Shown: piece by piece, positions 26,498 to 34,693 of the stretch
Numbering within the stretch: position 1 is the first letter of the stretch
Layout: every line of letters starts with the position of its first letter
Assembly: GCF_900111745.1 (NCBI RefSeq)
Contig: NZ_FOIJ01000017.1
Span: 124,001-188,000 of the forward strand
Length of the DNA: 64,000 bases
Reading direction: 5' to 3'
DNA from: Stigmatella erecta
GTDB lineage: Bacteria > Myxococcota > Myxococcia > Myxococcales > Myxococcaceae
Program-made: the position numbers and the translations under genes
The notes under the pieces: generated by a model
The model's input: the letters and a program-made list of their open reading frames with translations, nothing else
The model's database searches: none
What the model was told of the DNA's origin: nothing

Positions 26498-27350
26498 ACC
26501 CTCGAAGTGGGAGCAGTTCGCCGCGAGCCTCGACCTGTTCCTGGACCCGGTCCTGTGCGCGCTGATCGCCGGGGGCGTGCTGGGGTTCCTGAGCGTCTAC
26601 GTGGTGCTGCGGCGCATGGTGTTCGTCAGCGCCGCCGTCACCCAGGCCGCGGGGCTGGGCGTGGCGCTCGCCTTCTTCGCGGAGATTCACCTGGGCATGC
26701 ACGTGGACCCCATGCTGGGGGCCACCGGCCTGTCCCTGCTGGCCACGGCGCTGCTGATGGCGGACCCGTCCCGCCTGAAGCTCACCCGGGAGAGCGTGCT
26801 CGGCCTGGCGTTCGCGTTCTCAGGCGGGGCCGCCGTGCTGGTGGGAGACCGCATCGCCCAGGAGGCCCACGACATCCAGGGCATCCTCTTCGGCACCGCG
26901 GTGCTGGTGACGCCCGAGCAGTTCGCCGCCGTGGCCGGGGTGGGTGGGGCCATCCTCTTCATCCACCTGTGGTGGTTCCGGGGCATCACCTTCGCCAGCT
27001 TCGACCGGGTGGGCGCCCGGGTGCAGGGGCTGCCGGTGCGGCTGCTCGACGCGGTGTTGATGGTCTCCATCGGCATCATGGTGGGCGTGTCGGCCCGGGC
27101 ACTCGGGGCCTTGCCCGTATTCGCCTTCTCCACCCTGTCCGCCATCGCCGCGCTGGTGCTGGACCTGCGGCTGCCGTGGACGTTCCTGCTGGCCACGCTC
27201 GCCGGATGCCTCTCCGGCGCGGGCGGCTACCTGTTCGCCTTCTTCTATGACTTCCCGGTCGGGGCCTCGCAGACGGTGTGCGCCAGCCTGCTGGTGGGCG
27301 TCTGCGTGCTGCTGAGCGGGGTGCGCCGGCTCGTGCGCCCCGCCCGCTGA
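26478..27350 (+). CDS. Metal ABC transporter permease (ZnuB-like, ABC-3 family)
   Basis: 290 residues with about eight hydrophobic segments. LCALIAGGVLGFLSVYVVLR, SAAVTQAAGLGVALAFF and DIQGILFGTAVLVTPEQ are hallmarks of the ABC-3 metal permease family, which moves Zn, Mn or Fe ions through the inner membrane as a homodimer. It is the last gene of the operon; the convergent TPR gene begins 3 bp later, so there is no room for a terminator between them. The start is TTG 26478 inside the ATPase gene. Confidence 0.9.
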   Translation: MDPSLVEPSKWEQFAASLDLFLDPVLCALIAGGVLGFLSVYVVLRRMVFVSAAVTQAAGLGVALAFFAEIHLGMHVDPMLGATGLSLLATALLMADPSRLKLTRESVLGLAFAFSGGAAVLVGDRIAQEAHDIQGILFGTAVLVTPEQFAAVAGVGGAILFIHLWWFRGITFASFDRVGARVQGLPVRLLDAVLMVSIGIMVGVSARALGALPVFAFSTLSAIAALVLDLRLPWTFLLATLAGCLSGAGGYLFAFFYDFPVGASQTVCASLLVGVCVLLSGVRRLVRPAR

Positions 27351-27353
27351 AGC

Positions 27354-29033
27354 TCAGTACGGCGCCTCGGTGCTTCCCACCAGGCGAAGCGCATGGCCCC
27401 GCCCGGTCACGAACGACCGGGCCCGCCGCAGCTCGGGCAGGTGGGCATCCGCCTGGCGCCAGCATTCGAGGAAGCGGGCGAAATCCCGCGCGGCCTCCGG
27501 GAAGTCCCCCTGCCCCACCCGGGCTTCCGCGGCGAGCAGCCGCGCATGGCCACTGCCGGGCCGCTCCGCCACGAGCTCGAGCGCCAGCTCCAGCGCCTTG
27601 TCCTCGCGCCCGAAGCGCAGCCGCGTCCGCGCCAGCGTCTCGCGCGCGGGCCGGGAGAAGGCGGGCGGGCCCACGGGGCGCAACCGGCGCTCCAGCCGGA
27701 ACGCCCGGATGAGGGTCGCCTCGGCCCGGGCGGAGTCGCCCCGGCGCGCCTCCAGCGCCCCGCGCAGCTCCTGGCCGGCCGTCTCCAGCACCCGCGCCAC
27801 GTCCCGGGGGCAGAGGATGCGGCCCTCGGCACGGCGCTCATCCCCAAGGGCCGTGTGCAGCGCATCGAGCAGGCCGCACACGCGCTCCGCCTCGAAGAGC
27901 TTGCCCACCTCCAGCGCGCAGAGCCCCCGGGTGTAGAGGCGCAGGCCTTCGAGCAGCCCGCGCTCCGCGGCCGTCGCGCCCTCGCCGAGCCCGCCGTGGA
28001 TGTCCGCCGCCGCACGCCCGAAGCCAAAACGCAGGTGCAGCCCCGAGAGGACGCAGGCCGAGAGCACCACCGCCTGTCCATCGCCCAGGCCTTCCACCCG
28101 GGCGCGCAGCCGCCGGGCCCAGACCTGGCCCTCGCCGTACTGGCCTGCCTCGGCGCAGCCCGTCACGAGCAGCCGCATCGCCAGCTCCGCGCAGGGCGCC
28201 GCGTTCGCGGACAGGCGCTCCCGCGCGAGGTACGCGTCATCGGCCTCCACCGCGCGCTGGAGCACCTCGTGGGCCTCCTCGGTGAGGCCCATGCGCTGGA
28301 GCAGCCGCCCCACGCCCAGCAGGGCCGGGCCCGCCTGGGGCGCCAGGGCCACCAGTTGCCGCGCGCTGTCCAGGGCACCTTCGGGCCGGGCGCTGTCCAC
28401 GAGCGCGCTCACCCACGCGTGGTGGACGCCCTCGTGGTGAGGGTGCGTGCGCACCATCTCCCGGAGCAGGGACTGGGCATAGGCCTGGCCCGGGCAGGGC
28501 CTGCCGCTGGGCTCGAACCCATCCGCCAGAAAGCCCGCGAGCAGCAGCCGGGCCTCCGCCTCGTCAGGGTACAGCTCGATGAGGTACTCCATCTCCCGGA
28601 CGAAGGACTGGCGGCCGTTGGCCGGGCCCTTCTCGGCCAGAAGGCTCGCGGCGACGATGTGGCGCTGCTCGAGATCCGTGGCCCCCTCGCACAGCGCGAG
28701 CGCCTGGCGGATGGCCTCGTTGCGCTCGGCGGCGAAGCGGCCTCCCGCGCCGCGCGTCAGGGCCAGCCCCCAGAAGGCCATGGCCAGGCGAGGGTCCTGC
28801 CGCGCGGCCTCGGCGAAGGCCCGCCGCGCCTCGGTGCCCCACCCCAGGTGCAGCAGGCGCAGCCCCTGATCGAAGTACGCCTGGGCCCGGGGCACGCGGG
28901 TGCTCACCCGCATGTGGGCCTGTCCCAGCCCCTCGCGCAGCGGCGGCGTGGGAAGCTCGGCGTTGGGGATGTCCTCCCACGGCGCGTGGGAGAAGAGGGA
29001 GGGTTCCTCGGCTCGAAGAAGTCTCGCCAGCAT
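27354..29033 (-). CDS. Large TPR-like protein of unknown function
   Basis: 559 residues, no signal peptide. The helical repeats are TPR-like: FDQGLRLLHLGWGTEARRAF near 54-73 and QDPRLAMAFWGLAL suit the motif, followed by Ala/Leu/Arg-rich helices throughout. It resembles the family of cytoplasmic TPR proteins that take part in regulatory complexes, but nothing points to a specific partner. It follows the 29044 gene by 10 bp in the same direction, so the two are probably co-transcribed. Confidence 0.7.
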   Translation of the reverse strand: MLARLLRAEEPSLFSHAPWEDIPNAELPTPPLREGLGQAHMRVSTRVPRAQAYFDQGLRLLHLGWGTEARRAFAEAARQDPRLAMAFWGLALTRGAGGRFAAERNEAIRQALALCEGATDLEQRHIVAASLLAEKGPANGRQSFVREMEYLIELYPDEAEARLLLAGFLADGFEPSGRPCPGQAYAQSLLREMVRTHPHHEGVHHAWVSALVDSARPEGALDSARQLVALAPQAGPALLGVGRLLQRMGLTEEAHEVLQRAVEADDAYLARERLSANAAPCAELAMRLLVTGCAEAGQYGEGQVWARRLRARVEGLGDGQAVVLSACVLSGLHLRFGFGRAAADIHGGLGEGATAAERGLLEGLRLYTRGLCALEVGKLFEAERVCGLLDALHTALGDERRAEGRILCPRDVARVLETAGQELRGALEARRGDSARAEATLIRAFRLERRLRPVGPPAFSRPARETLARTRLRFGREDKALELALELVAERPGSGHARLLAAEARVGQGDFPEAARDFARFLECWRQADAHLPELRRARSFVTGRGHALRLVGSTEAPY

Positions 29034-29043
29034 GTTGTCCTCC

Positions 29044-29649
29044 TCAGGCCCCAGCCTGCGGGGCGCTCGAGTCCATTCCTGCGAATTCCAATGCCCGGGC
29101 GCGCGTGGCCATGCGCCACCACGCTCCCGGCAGCGCCTCGGCCCTCACGGACGACGCCTTCCGGCGGCTCACCAGACACTCCCGCCGCCAGTCCACGCCC
29201 ACCTCCGTGAGCACCCACTCCTCGTACACGGCCAGCCACTCGGCCACCGTCACCACGGCCCTGCGCGCGGCCCGCTGCTCCTCGAACCGCAGCGGCTCCC
29301 GGAGCGGCCCCAGCCCCTCGGCCAGGAACACCGGCCACCGCACGCACGCGGGCTCCACCCGGCGCGGGGAGAAGCCGTCGCGTGCGAGGAAGAGGGCCTC
29401 CGGCTCCTCCTGGAGCAGCATCCCGAACCCCCACATCGTGAGGGTGGCCCCGCCTGGCAGCACGCAGCCGTACGCGCTGCACCCCTTCTGGTCCTCCGGA
29501 CGGCGCGTGCGGGACATCCCCCGGCGCAGCAGGAGGTTGCCCTCCGGGCACGCGACATCCTTTCCGAGACACCACAGGGTGATGTCGAACAGGCGCTCCG
29601 CATCACGCCGGAGCTCCAGGGGCAACACGGCAGGCAGCGCGGTGGCCAT
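29044..29649 (-). CDS. Conserved-looking protein of unknown function
   Basis: 201 residues, soluble. I do not recognise it. The central segment CPEGNLLLRRGMSR...GCSAYGCVLPGG has four Cys and a Gly-rich turn that look structurally constrained. The C-terminal half is rich in Trp, Arg and Glu (VAEWLAVYEEWVLTEVGVDW). It is flanked closely (about 10 bp each side) by the TPR gene and the small basic-protein gene, suggesting one transcription unit of functionally unknown proteins. Confidence 0.65.
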   Translation of the reverse strand: MATALPAVLPLELRRDAERLFDITLWCLGKDVACPEGNLLLRRGMSRTRRPEDQKGCSAYGCVLPGGATLTMWGFGMLLQEEPEALFLARDGFSPRRVEPACVRWPVFLAEGLGPLREPLRFEEQRAARRAVVTVAEWLAVYEEWVLTEVGVDWRRECLVSRRKASSVRAEALPGAWWRMATRARALEFAGMDSSAPQAGA

Positions 29650-29659
29650 GACGGGCGCC

Positions 29660-30037
29660 TCAGCTCGCCTTGGCCGGCGCGTTCTGCCGGGGCTTGATGT
29701 CCCCGAAGAGGGCGGCCGGCGCGACGGCCGAGGCCCCCTTCTTGGTGAGCAGGGCGTTCACCGCGCGGACGATCTTGCCGCGCACGCGGGGCGGCAGCGG
29801 CCGGTCCGAGAGCGCCGCCTGGAGCTGACGCGCACTCACCCCCCGCCCGCTCTTCGGCTTGCCGATGCCGAGCTCCGCGTAGGCCTTGTCCTGGTTGTCC
29901 TTGTCGCGCCGCTTGGCCCAGCGCTTGTGCGCCAGGAGGCGATCCGCGTCCGAGTGGTCCTCGAGCTGGGCCGAGAGGCGCACCACGGCCCGGGTGTCGA
30001 TCTTCTGGTCATTCAGGAACTGCTGAAAGGTACCCAT
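29660..30037 (-). CDS. Small basic conserved hypothetical protein
   Basis: 125 residues, rich in Lys, Arg and Ala, with no membrane segment. The body is helical (FQQFLNDQKIDTRAVVRLSA, SARQLQAALSDRPLPPRVRG) and the tail is a basic Ala/Lys linker. A nucleic-acid or protein-binding role is possible but unsupported. ATG 30037 follows AGGAGAGACAGC, a strong ribosome site; the longer frame reaching 30163 runs into the neighbouring gene region and is rejected. Confidence 0.68.
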   Translation of the reverse strand: MGTFQQFLNDQKIDTRAVVRLSAQLEDHSDADRLLAHKRWAKRRDKDNQDKAYAELGIGKPKSGRGVSARQLQAALSDRPLPPRVRGKIVRAVNALLTKKGASAVAPAALFGDIKPRQNAPAKAS

Positions 30038-30134
30038 GCTGTCTCTCCTGGGACTTCGGGGAAACGGAGCCAGGCTTCCCTGGCTCCGGAAAGAGGGACA
30101 GGAGGCCCACGAGGCCCCTGCCCCCGGGGGAAGC

Positions 30135-30635
30135 TCAGTGCTCGTGGTCGTGCGCGTGCTCACCGTGCTCGGCGACGAGCGAGATGGACGTCTTCGAGGT
30201 GGGCCCGAAGGTGAGCACGTGGGTGCCCACGCCCAGGTCCACCGTGTACCGGCCCTTGATGTCCGAGCACTCGGTGGAGCTCTTCACCACCTCCTCGGGC
30301 TGGATGGCCACGCCATTGATGGTCTGGATGGCCATCGGCACGTCCTCGCTGATGAAGAAGAGGTAGTCGCCCTCCTCCGCCACCGCGAAGGTGACGCTGC
30401 CGCCCTTTCCACCCGTCACGTCGATGAGGGAGATGTCGTAGCGCTTGTGATCCGTGTTCACCGCCGGAGCGCCCGAGGCCGTGGCGGTGGCGGTGATGGG
30501 CGCGGAGGGGCCCTTCTGAAGGTGCGCGCATCCCTCGGTATCGAGGCTCTCGGTCTCCTCCTCGTCGTCGCCGCAACCGGCGCTGAAGAGGATCGAGGTG
30601 GACAGCAGCACGGCGGACAACAGCTTCCTGTTCAT
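30135..30635 (-). CDS. Lipoprotein with His-rich C-terminal tail
   Basis: About 166 residues. The signal MNRKLLSAVLLSTSILFSAG ends at a lipobox Cys, followed by the acidic stretch DDEEETE. The domain after it is beta-rich (GGKGGSVTFAVAEEGDYLFF), and the protein closes with EHGEHAHDHEH, five His in eleven residues with Glu and Asp, a likely metal-binding tail. ATG 30635 is chosen over Met1 of the longer frame at 30647, four residues earlier. I infer a surface or periplasmic metal-binding lipoprotein. The next gene in this orientation upstream (30910) is the paralogue of the metal operon's first gene. Confidence 0.75.
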   Translation of the reverse strand: MNRKLLSAVLLSTSILFSAGCGDDEEETESLDTEGCAHLQKGPSAPITATATASGAPAVNTDHKRYDISLIDVTGGKGGSVTFAVAEEGDYLFFISEDVPMAIQTINGVAIQPEEVVKSSTECSDIKGRYTVDLGVGTHVLTFGPTSKTSISLVAEHGEHAHDHEH

Positions 30636-30909
30636 GTGTGACTCCACGGGTGAGTACGGCGTACGGCAGACGAAGGCCCTCGGGCGCCCTGGCCTTCAGT
30701 GGCAGGACACGGAGCGCAAGACGGGGGCATGAAGGCAGGGGCCCGCGGCGAGGAGGGTCTTCCCGCGCGCAGGGGGGAGCGTCACGTCCAGCAGGGCGAG
30801 GAACGGTGCACGGGCCGGCAGGGGCGCTCAGGGCCCCCCGCGGACGCACACCCTCGACAGCCCGCACGCACGGCCCACGCAGGGCCGTGACGGACGCGCT
30901 CCAGGGCCG

Positions 30910-31329
30910 TCAGGACTGAGGAGGAGACGACTTGGGGGCTACGCGGAGCCGGGCCACGGGCTCCGATTGCCCCTGCGCCCGCACGGACACCGGCCCCGAA
31001 GGGGCAGGCGCTTCCGAGCGCAGGAGGACTTCACCGGCGGGCGGCAGCAGCTCGCGGCGGAAGAAGGCATGCGCGCAGTGGGCCTCGGAGCCGTGGGAGA
31101 CCGTGGCCTCCCCGGCCGAGGTGGCCACGCGGGAGTCATCGAAGGACTCCTGCGCCGGCCCGAGCCGGGCGTGGCTTCCCTCCTCACCGGCATGGACCAT
31201 CTCGCCGTGTTCCGGGCACAGGGTGTGCTGGACGAGGGCGAAGTGGGCCACGCTGCCCAGATACGCCAGCATGCAGAGCACCACGAGCGGCAGCGCCAGC
31301 AGGCGCGGCCGGTGGAGGCTCCAGGGCAT
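30910..31329 (-). CDS. Small exported His/Cys protein, paralogue of the 22121 gene
   Basis: 139 residues. One hydrophobic segment (LLALPLVVLCMLAYLGSVAH) precedes HTLCPEHGEMVHAGEEGSH. Further His and Cys occur in SHGSEAHCAHAFFRRE. The end, VARLRVAPKSSPP, matches the tail of the 22121 product, and both have a signal-anchor followed by a Cys-x-Glu-His motif. The shared plan suggests a common, probably metal-related, function outside the cytoplasm. ATG 31329 starts right before the signal; the longer frame extends into non-coding sequence. A His-tailed lipoprotein gene lies downstream. Confidence 0.7.
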   Translation of the reverse strand: MPWSLHRPRLLALPLVVLCMLAYLGSVAHFALVQHTLCPEHGEMVHAGEEGSHARLGPAQESFDDSRVATSAGEATVSHGSEAHCAHAFFRRELLPPAGEVLLRSEAPAPSGPVSVRAQGQSEPVARLRVAPKSSPPQS

Positions 31330-31429
31330 GTGGCGTTCCGAGCGTCTCACGGCGATGAAGGTCCCAAATGAATCCGAGTTGCGTTTGTAAGCCAGTTTGA
31401 TTTCCGGCGCAAGCAGGACGGCGGCGGGC

Positions 31430-32023
31430 TCACGCCGCTCGCAGCCGCTGCTCCACCAGGGGCAAGCGGTCGTTGCCGAAGAACATGTCCTCGCCCACGA
31501 AGAACGTGGGGGCCCCGAACGCCCCCCGGGCAATCGCCTCCTCGGTGTTGCGCTTCAGCGCGTCCTTGATCTCCTGGTTCTCGATGCGGGCCAGCACCTT
31601 CTCTGGCTCCAGCCCAGCGGCACGCGCCACCTCCGTGAGAACGGCGGGGTCCGCCAGGTTCTTGCCCTCGGCGAAGGCGGCCCGGTAGGCGGCATGGCTG
31701 AACGGGACGATGAGCCCCTGCTCCGCCGCCACCAGCCCCAGGCGGCCGGCCTGGAGCGAGTTCGTGGGGAAGGAGTCCGGCATGCGGAAGTCCGGCAGGC
31801 CCAGCAGCCGCGCCCAGTCCGCCAAATCCTTCAACAAATACCGGGCCTTGGCCGGGTTGGTGACGGGAGACTGGTTGCCGGTGGCCTTGAAGACCGCCCC
31901 GAGCAGGAAGGGGCGCCAGCGCAGCTCCGCCCCGGTGCGTGCCGCAAGCGCTTCCACCTGGGCCGAAGCGAGGTAGGAATAGGGACTTGCGTAGTCGAAA
32001 AAGAACTCGAGCGTCTTGGCCAT
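31430..32023 (-). CDS. DsbA-family 2-hydroxychromene-2-carboxylate isomerase-like protein
   Basis: 197 residues, kappa-class GST/HCCA isomerase fold. FFFDYASPYSYLASAQVEAL carries Ser13 where the known isomerase has its catalytic Ser; the C-terminal GAFGAPTFFVGEDMFFGNDR has the cis-Pro region and the family end. It probably performs a glutathione-assisted isomerisation or reduction. The aromatic-degradation substrate of the original enzyme need not apply, as no other degradation genes are present. It is divergent from the ATP-grasp-like gene with only 24 bp between starts. Confidence 0.87.
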   Translation of the reverse strand: MAKTLEFFFDYASPYSYLASAQVEALAARTGAELRWRPFLLGAVFKATGNQSPVTNPAKARYLLKDLADWARLLGLPDFRMPDSFPTNSLQAGRLGLVAAEQGLIVPFSHAAYRAAFAEGKNLADPAVLTEVARAAGLEPEKVLARIENQEIKDALKRNTEEAIARGAFGAPTFFVGEDMFFGNDRLPLVEQRLRAA

Positions 32024-32047
32024 GAGTGAGCCAGAAGGTGTAGCCCC

Positions 32048-33520
32048 GTGAATGAGCTTTTAGAAGTGCTGCGTCACCAGGCCGCCCATTTTGGGCCCGA
32101 GCTGGCCCGGACCGCCTTCCAGCGGGGCCTGGCGGTGACGAAGAAGGACGGCACCCGCCAGCCCATTCCCATCACCGCCACCCCGGTCATCCTGGAGGCC
32201 GCGGAGGTGCGCCGCCGTTGCGAGCTGGCCGCGCGGCTGTCCTCCGCCGCGCTGAAGATGGCCGAGGCGGTGCTCGGAGGGGACACCCGGGAGGTGCTGC
32301 TCGGGGGCCTGTCCCCCCTGGAGCGCGCCATCGCCGAGCGCACCTGGCGCCAGGTGTCCCGGCTGGCCACCACGCGCGTGGACTTCTTCGTGGGCGCGGG
32401 CCAGCAACCCCGCGCGCTGGAGGTCAACACGACCATTCCCGCGATGCAGGGCTACTCGGACATCGCGGCGCGCGTCTTCCTGGAGGTGGTGGCCCGGCAC
32501 TTCCGCTATCCAGAGCGCGCCATCGCCTCGCTGCTGACGCTCAACGGCAGCAATGCCCTGGCGCTCTACCGCGCGCTGCTGGATGGCTATGCCGCCGAGC
32601 GTCCCGGGCAGATGCCGGAGACCATCGCCCTGCTCTGCCGCCGCCATGACGCGCAGATCTCCGAGCTGCAGTACCTGGCGGAGCGCTTCCGGGAGTTCGG
32701 CGCGGACGCGGACGTGGTCCACCCCGAGGACGTCTCCGGCGACGAGGCCTTCATCGCCCACGGCAAGACGTACCAGATGGTCTACCGCCACCTCTTCGTC
32801 CGGAGGCTGGAGGAAAACCCCTCGCCGTGGATGGAGGACTTCTTCGGCACGGTGCCGGGCCGCAAGGCCGTCTTCCTCAACCCGCCCACCTCCCAGGTCG
32901 AAGAGAAGGTGACCTTCGCCCTGCTCTCCCAGGCGCTCGCCACCCCGGAGCTGGCCGAGGGGGCGGGGTTGACGCCCGAGGAGCTGGAGGCCATCCGCGT
33001 CTCCGTGCCGTGGACGCGCCGCTTCCGGCACGGCCCCACCACGGGCCCCTCGGGCGAGCCCCTCGAGGACCTGGTGGCCACGGTCGCCGCCGAGCCCCAG
33101 CGGTTCGTCCTCAAACGCTCGTGGGACTACGGCGGCAAGGCCGTCTTCATTGGCCGCTCCGTGGGCACCGTGCCCTACAGCGAGCGCGCGCAGGCGCTCT
33201 ACGGGGCCCCCCTGCCCTGGGCGGAGCTGTGCGAGCGCGCCGTGGCGGACCCCACGGGGGGCGGCTACGTGGTGCAGGAGCTCGTGGAGACGTCCCCCGA
33301 GGCCCACGTGCTGTGCACCGAGACCGGGGTGCTGCCCACCTCGCTCTACGTGGACTACTCCGCCTACGCGTCGGTGGGGCTCGCACGGCAACCCGCCTGG
33401 GGCGGGGTGTGCCGGGGCTCCATGGCGGAGATCGTCAACATCGTGGGCGGCGGCGGGGTGATTCCGCTCATCACCGCCGAGGTGGCCCACAAGCTGCTCA
33501 TGGCCTGGAAGGCCCTCTAA
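32048..33520 (+). CDS. Circularly permuted ATP-grasp-like enzyme, substrate unknown
   Basis: 490 residues, soluble. FLNPPTSQVEEK, FVLKRSWDYGGKAVFIGR and VNTTIPAMQGYSDIAARVF resemble the glutathionylspermidine-synthase-like or CP-ATP-grasp group, which forms amide bonds with acyl-phosphate intermediates. GGYVVQELVETSPEAHVLC and GSMAEIVNIVGGGGVIPLI fit the ATP- and metal-binding end of the fold. The substrate pair is unknown, and the position beside a GST-like isomerase might hint at a thiol or peptide substrate, but that is weak. ATG 32048 immediately follows a GTG; no clear Shine-Dalgarno is seen. Confidence 0.65.
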   Translation: MNELLEVLRHQAAHFGPELARTAFQRGLAVTKKDGTRQPIPITATPVILEAAEVRRRCELAARLSSAALKMAEAVLGGDTREVLLGGLSPLERAIAERTWRQVSRLATTRVDFFVGAGQQPRALEVNTTIPAMQGYSDIAARVFLEVVARHFRYPERAIASLLTLNGSNALALYRALLDGYAAERPGQMPETIALLCRRHDAQISELQYLAERFREFGADADVVHPEDVSGDEAFIAHGKTYQMVYRHLFVRRLEENPSPWMEDFFGTVPGRKAVFLNPPTSQVEEKVTFALLSQALATPELAEGAGLTPEELEAIRVSVPWTRRFRHGPTTGPSGEPLEDLVATVAAEPQRFVLKRSWDYGGKAVFIGRSVGTVPYSERAQALYGAPLPWAELCERAVADPTGGGYVVQELVETSPEAHVLCTETGVLPTSLYVDYSAYASVGLARQPAWGGVCRGSMAEIVNIVGGGGVIPLITAEVAHKLLMAWKAL

Positions 33521-33619
33521 TCCTTCGCGCCGCGGCGGCCAGCAGGGCCCGGCGCTCCGCGTTATAAGGATGCCGGACCGCCGGGACGCCTGCCGGCACA
33601 GCAAAAGGACACAGCTCGC

Positions 33620-34330
33620 ATGGCTTGGGAAAACCCGGGATGGCAGACGGCCTCCTCGTCGGAGGTGCACACCGCGCTCGTGCAGGAGTCACAGCGCGCG
33701 TTCATGTCGCGCGTGTATGGCTGGATGTTCGCGGGGCTGATGCTGACCGGGGTGGTGGCCCTCTACACGGTGAGCCATGAGGCGCTGCTGCAGTGGGCGC
33801 TCCAGTGGCGGCTGGGCCTGCTCGTGGCGGAGCTGGGCGCCGTCTTCGCCCTCTCCTTCCTCGCGCCCCGGCTGTCCGGGCCCGTGGCCGCGGCCCTCTT
33901 CCTGGGCTACGCGGCGCTCACGGGGATGACGCTCTCCATCTACTTCCTCATCTATACGGCGGGCTCCATTGGCCAGGCGCTGCTGATGACGGGCGGCGTC
34001 TTCGGGGCGCTGAGCCTCTACGGCACGCTCACCAAGAAGGACCTCAGCGCCTGGGGGGCGTTCCTCTTCATGGGCCTGGTGGGGGTGGTGCTGGCAGGCG
34101 TGGCCAACATCTTCCTGCGCAGCGAAGGCATGTCCTTCGTCACCGCGTGCGCGTGCGTCGTCGTCTTCGCGGGGCTGACGGCCTACGACACCCAGAAGCT
34201 GCGCCAGATGCACGCCTCCTCCGGCTACAGCAGCGCCGCCACGCTCAGCGTGGTGGGCGCGCTCACGCTGTACCTGGACTTCATCAACCTGTTCCTGGCC
34301 CTGCTGCGGCTCTTCGGCCGCCGCCGCTAG
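33620..34330 (+). CDS. Bax inhibitor-1/YccA family membrane protein
   Basis: 236 residues with seven hydrophobic helices. FMSRVYGWMFAGLMLTGVVA near the N-terminus, GALSLYGTLTKKDLSAWGAF in the middle and TAYDTQKLRQMH with LYLDFINLFLALLRLFG at the end are the BI-1 signatures, including the conserved Asp residues of the C-terminal pore region. Family members are inner-membrane proteins linked to ion leak or membrane protease control. It stands alone in a 99-bp gap after the ATP-grasp gene and converges with the ferredoxin gene. Confidence 0.92.
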   Translation: MAWENPGWQTASSSEVHTALVQESQRAFMSRVYGWMFAGLMLTGVVALYTVSHEALLQWALQWRLGLLVAELGAVFALSFLAPRLSGPVAAALFLGYAALTGMTLSIYFLIYTAGSIGQALLMTGGVFGALSLYGTLTKKDLSAWGAFLFMGLVGVVLAGVANIFLRSEGMSFVTACACVVVFAGLTAYDTQKLRQMHASSGYSSAATLSVVGALTLYLDFINLFLALLRLFGRRR

Positions 34331-34342
34331 GCCCGCCGGCGC

Positions 34343-34693
34343 CTACGTTCCGGCCTCCGGCTTCGGTGCCTTCTTCATGACGGGCATCAGGAGCCGCTCC
34401 ACCGGCCGGCCCCCCACGAGGTGCTCGTCCACGATGGCGGGCACATCCTCCGTCTTCACCCCGGCGTACCAGACCCCCTCCGGGTAGACGACGACCGAGA
34501 CGCCGAAGGTGCACGTGTCGAGGCACCCGGCGGCGTTGGCGCGCATCTGCCCCTTGATTCCGCGCTTCTCCAGCTCGCTCTTGAAGGCGGCGCGCACCTC
34601 CTCCGCCCCCTTGGTGGCACAGCACCCCTTGGGGTGCCCGTCCGGGCGTCGGTTGGTGCAAACGAACACGTGTCTCTGAAAGGGAGGGGCCAT
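34343..34693 (-). CDS. Thioredoxin-like [2Fe-2S] ferredoxin
   Basis: 116 residues. Four Cys at 12, 24 (or 25), 57 and 61 (HVFVCTNRR, HPKGCCATKG, AAGCLDTCTFG) follow the C-x11-12-C...C-x3-C pattern of the thioredoxin-like ferredoxins related to the NuoE and HoxE cluster. It should carry one 2Fe-2S cluster and transfer electrons in the cytoplasm. A possible client is the diiron desaturase at 10925, but that is not supported by closeness. Starts at ATG 34693. Confidence 0.88.
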   Translation of the reverse strand: MAPPFQRHVFVCTNRRPDGHPKGCCATKGAEEVRAAFKSELEKRGIKGQMRANAAGCLDTCTFGVSVVVYPEGVWYAGVKTEDVPAIVDEHLVGGRPVERLLMPVMKKAPKPEAGT

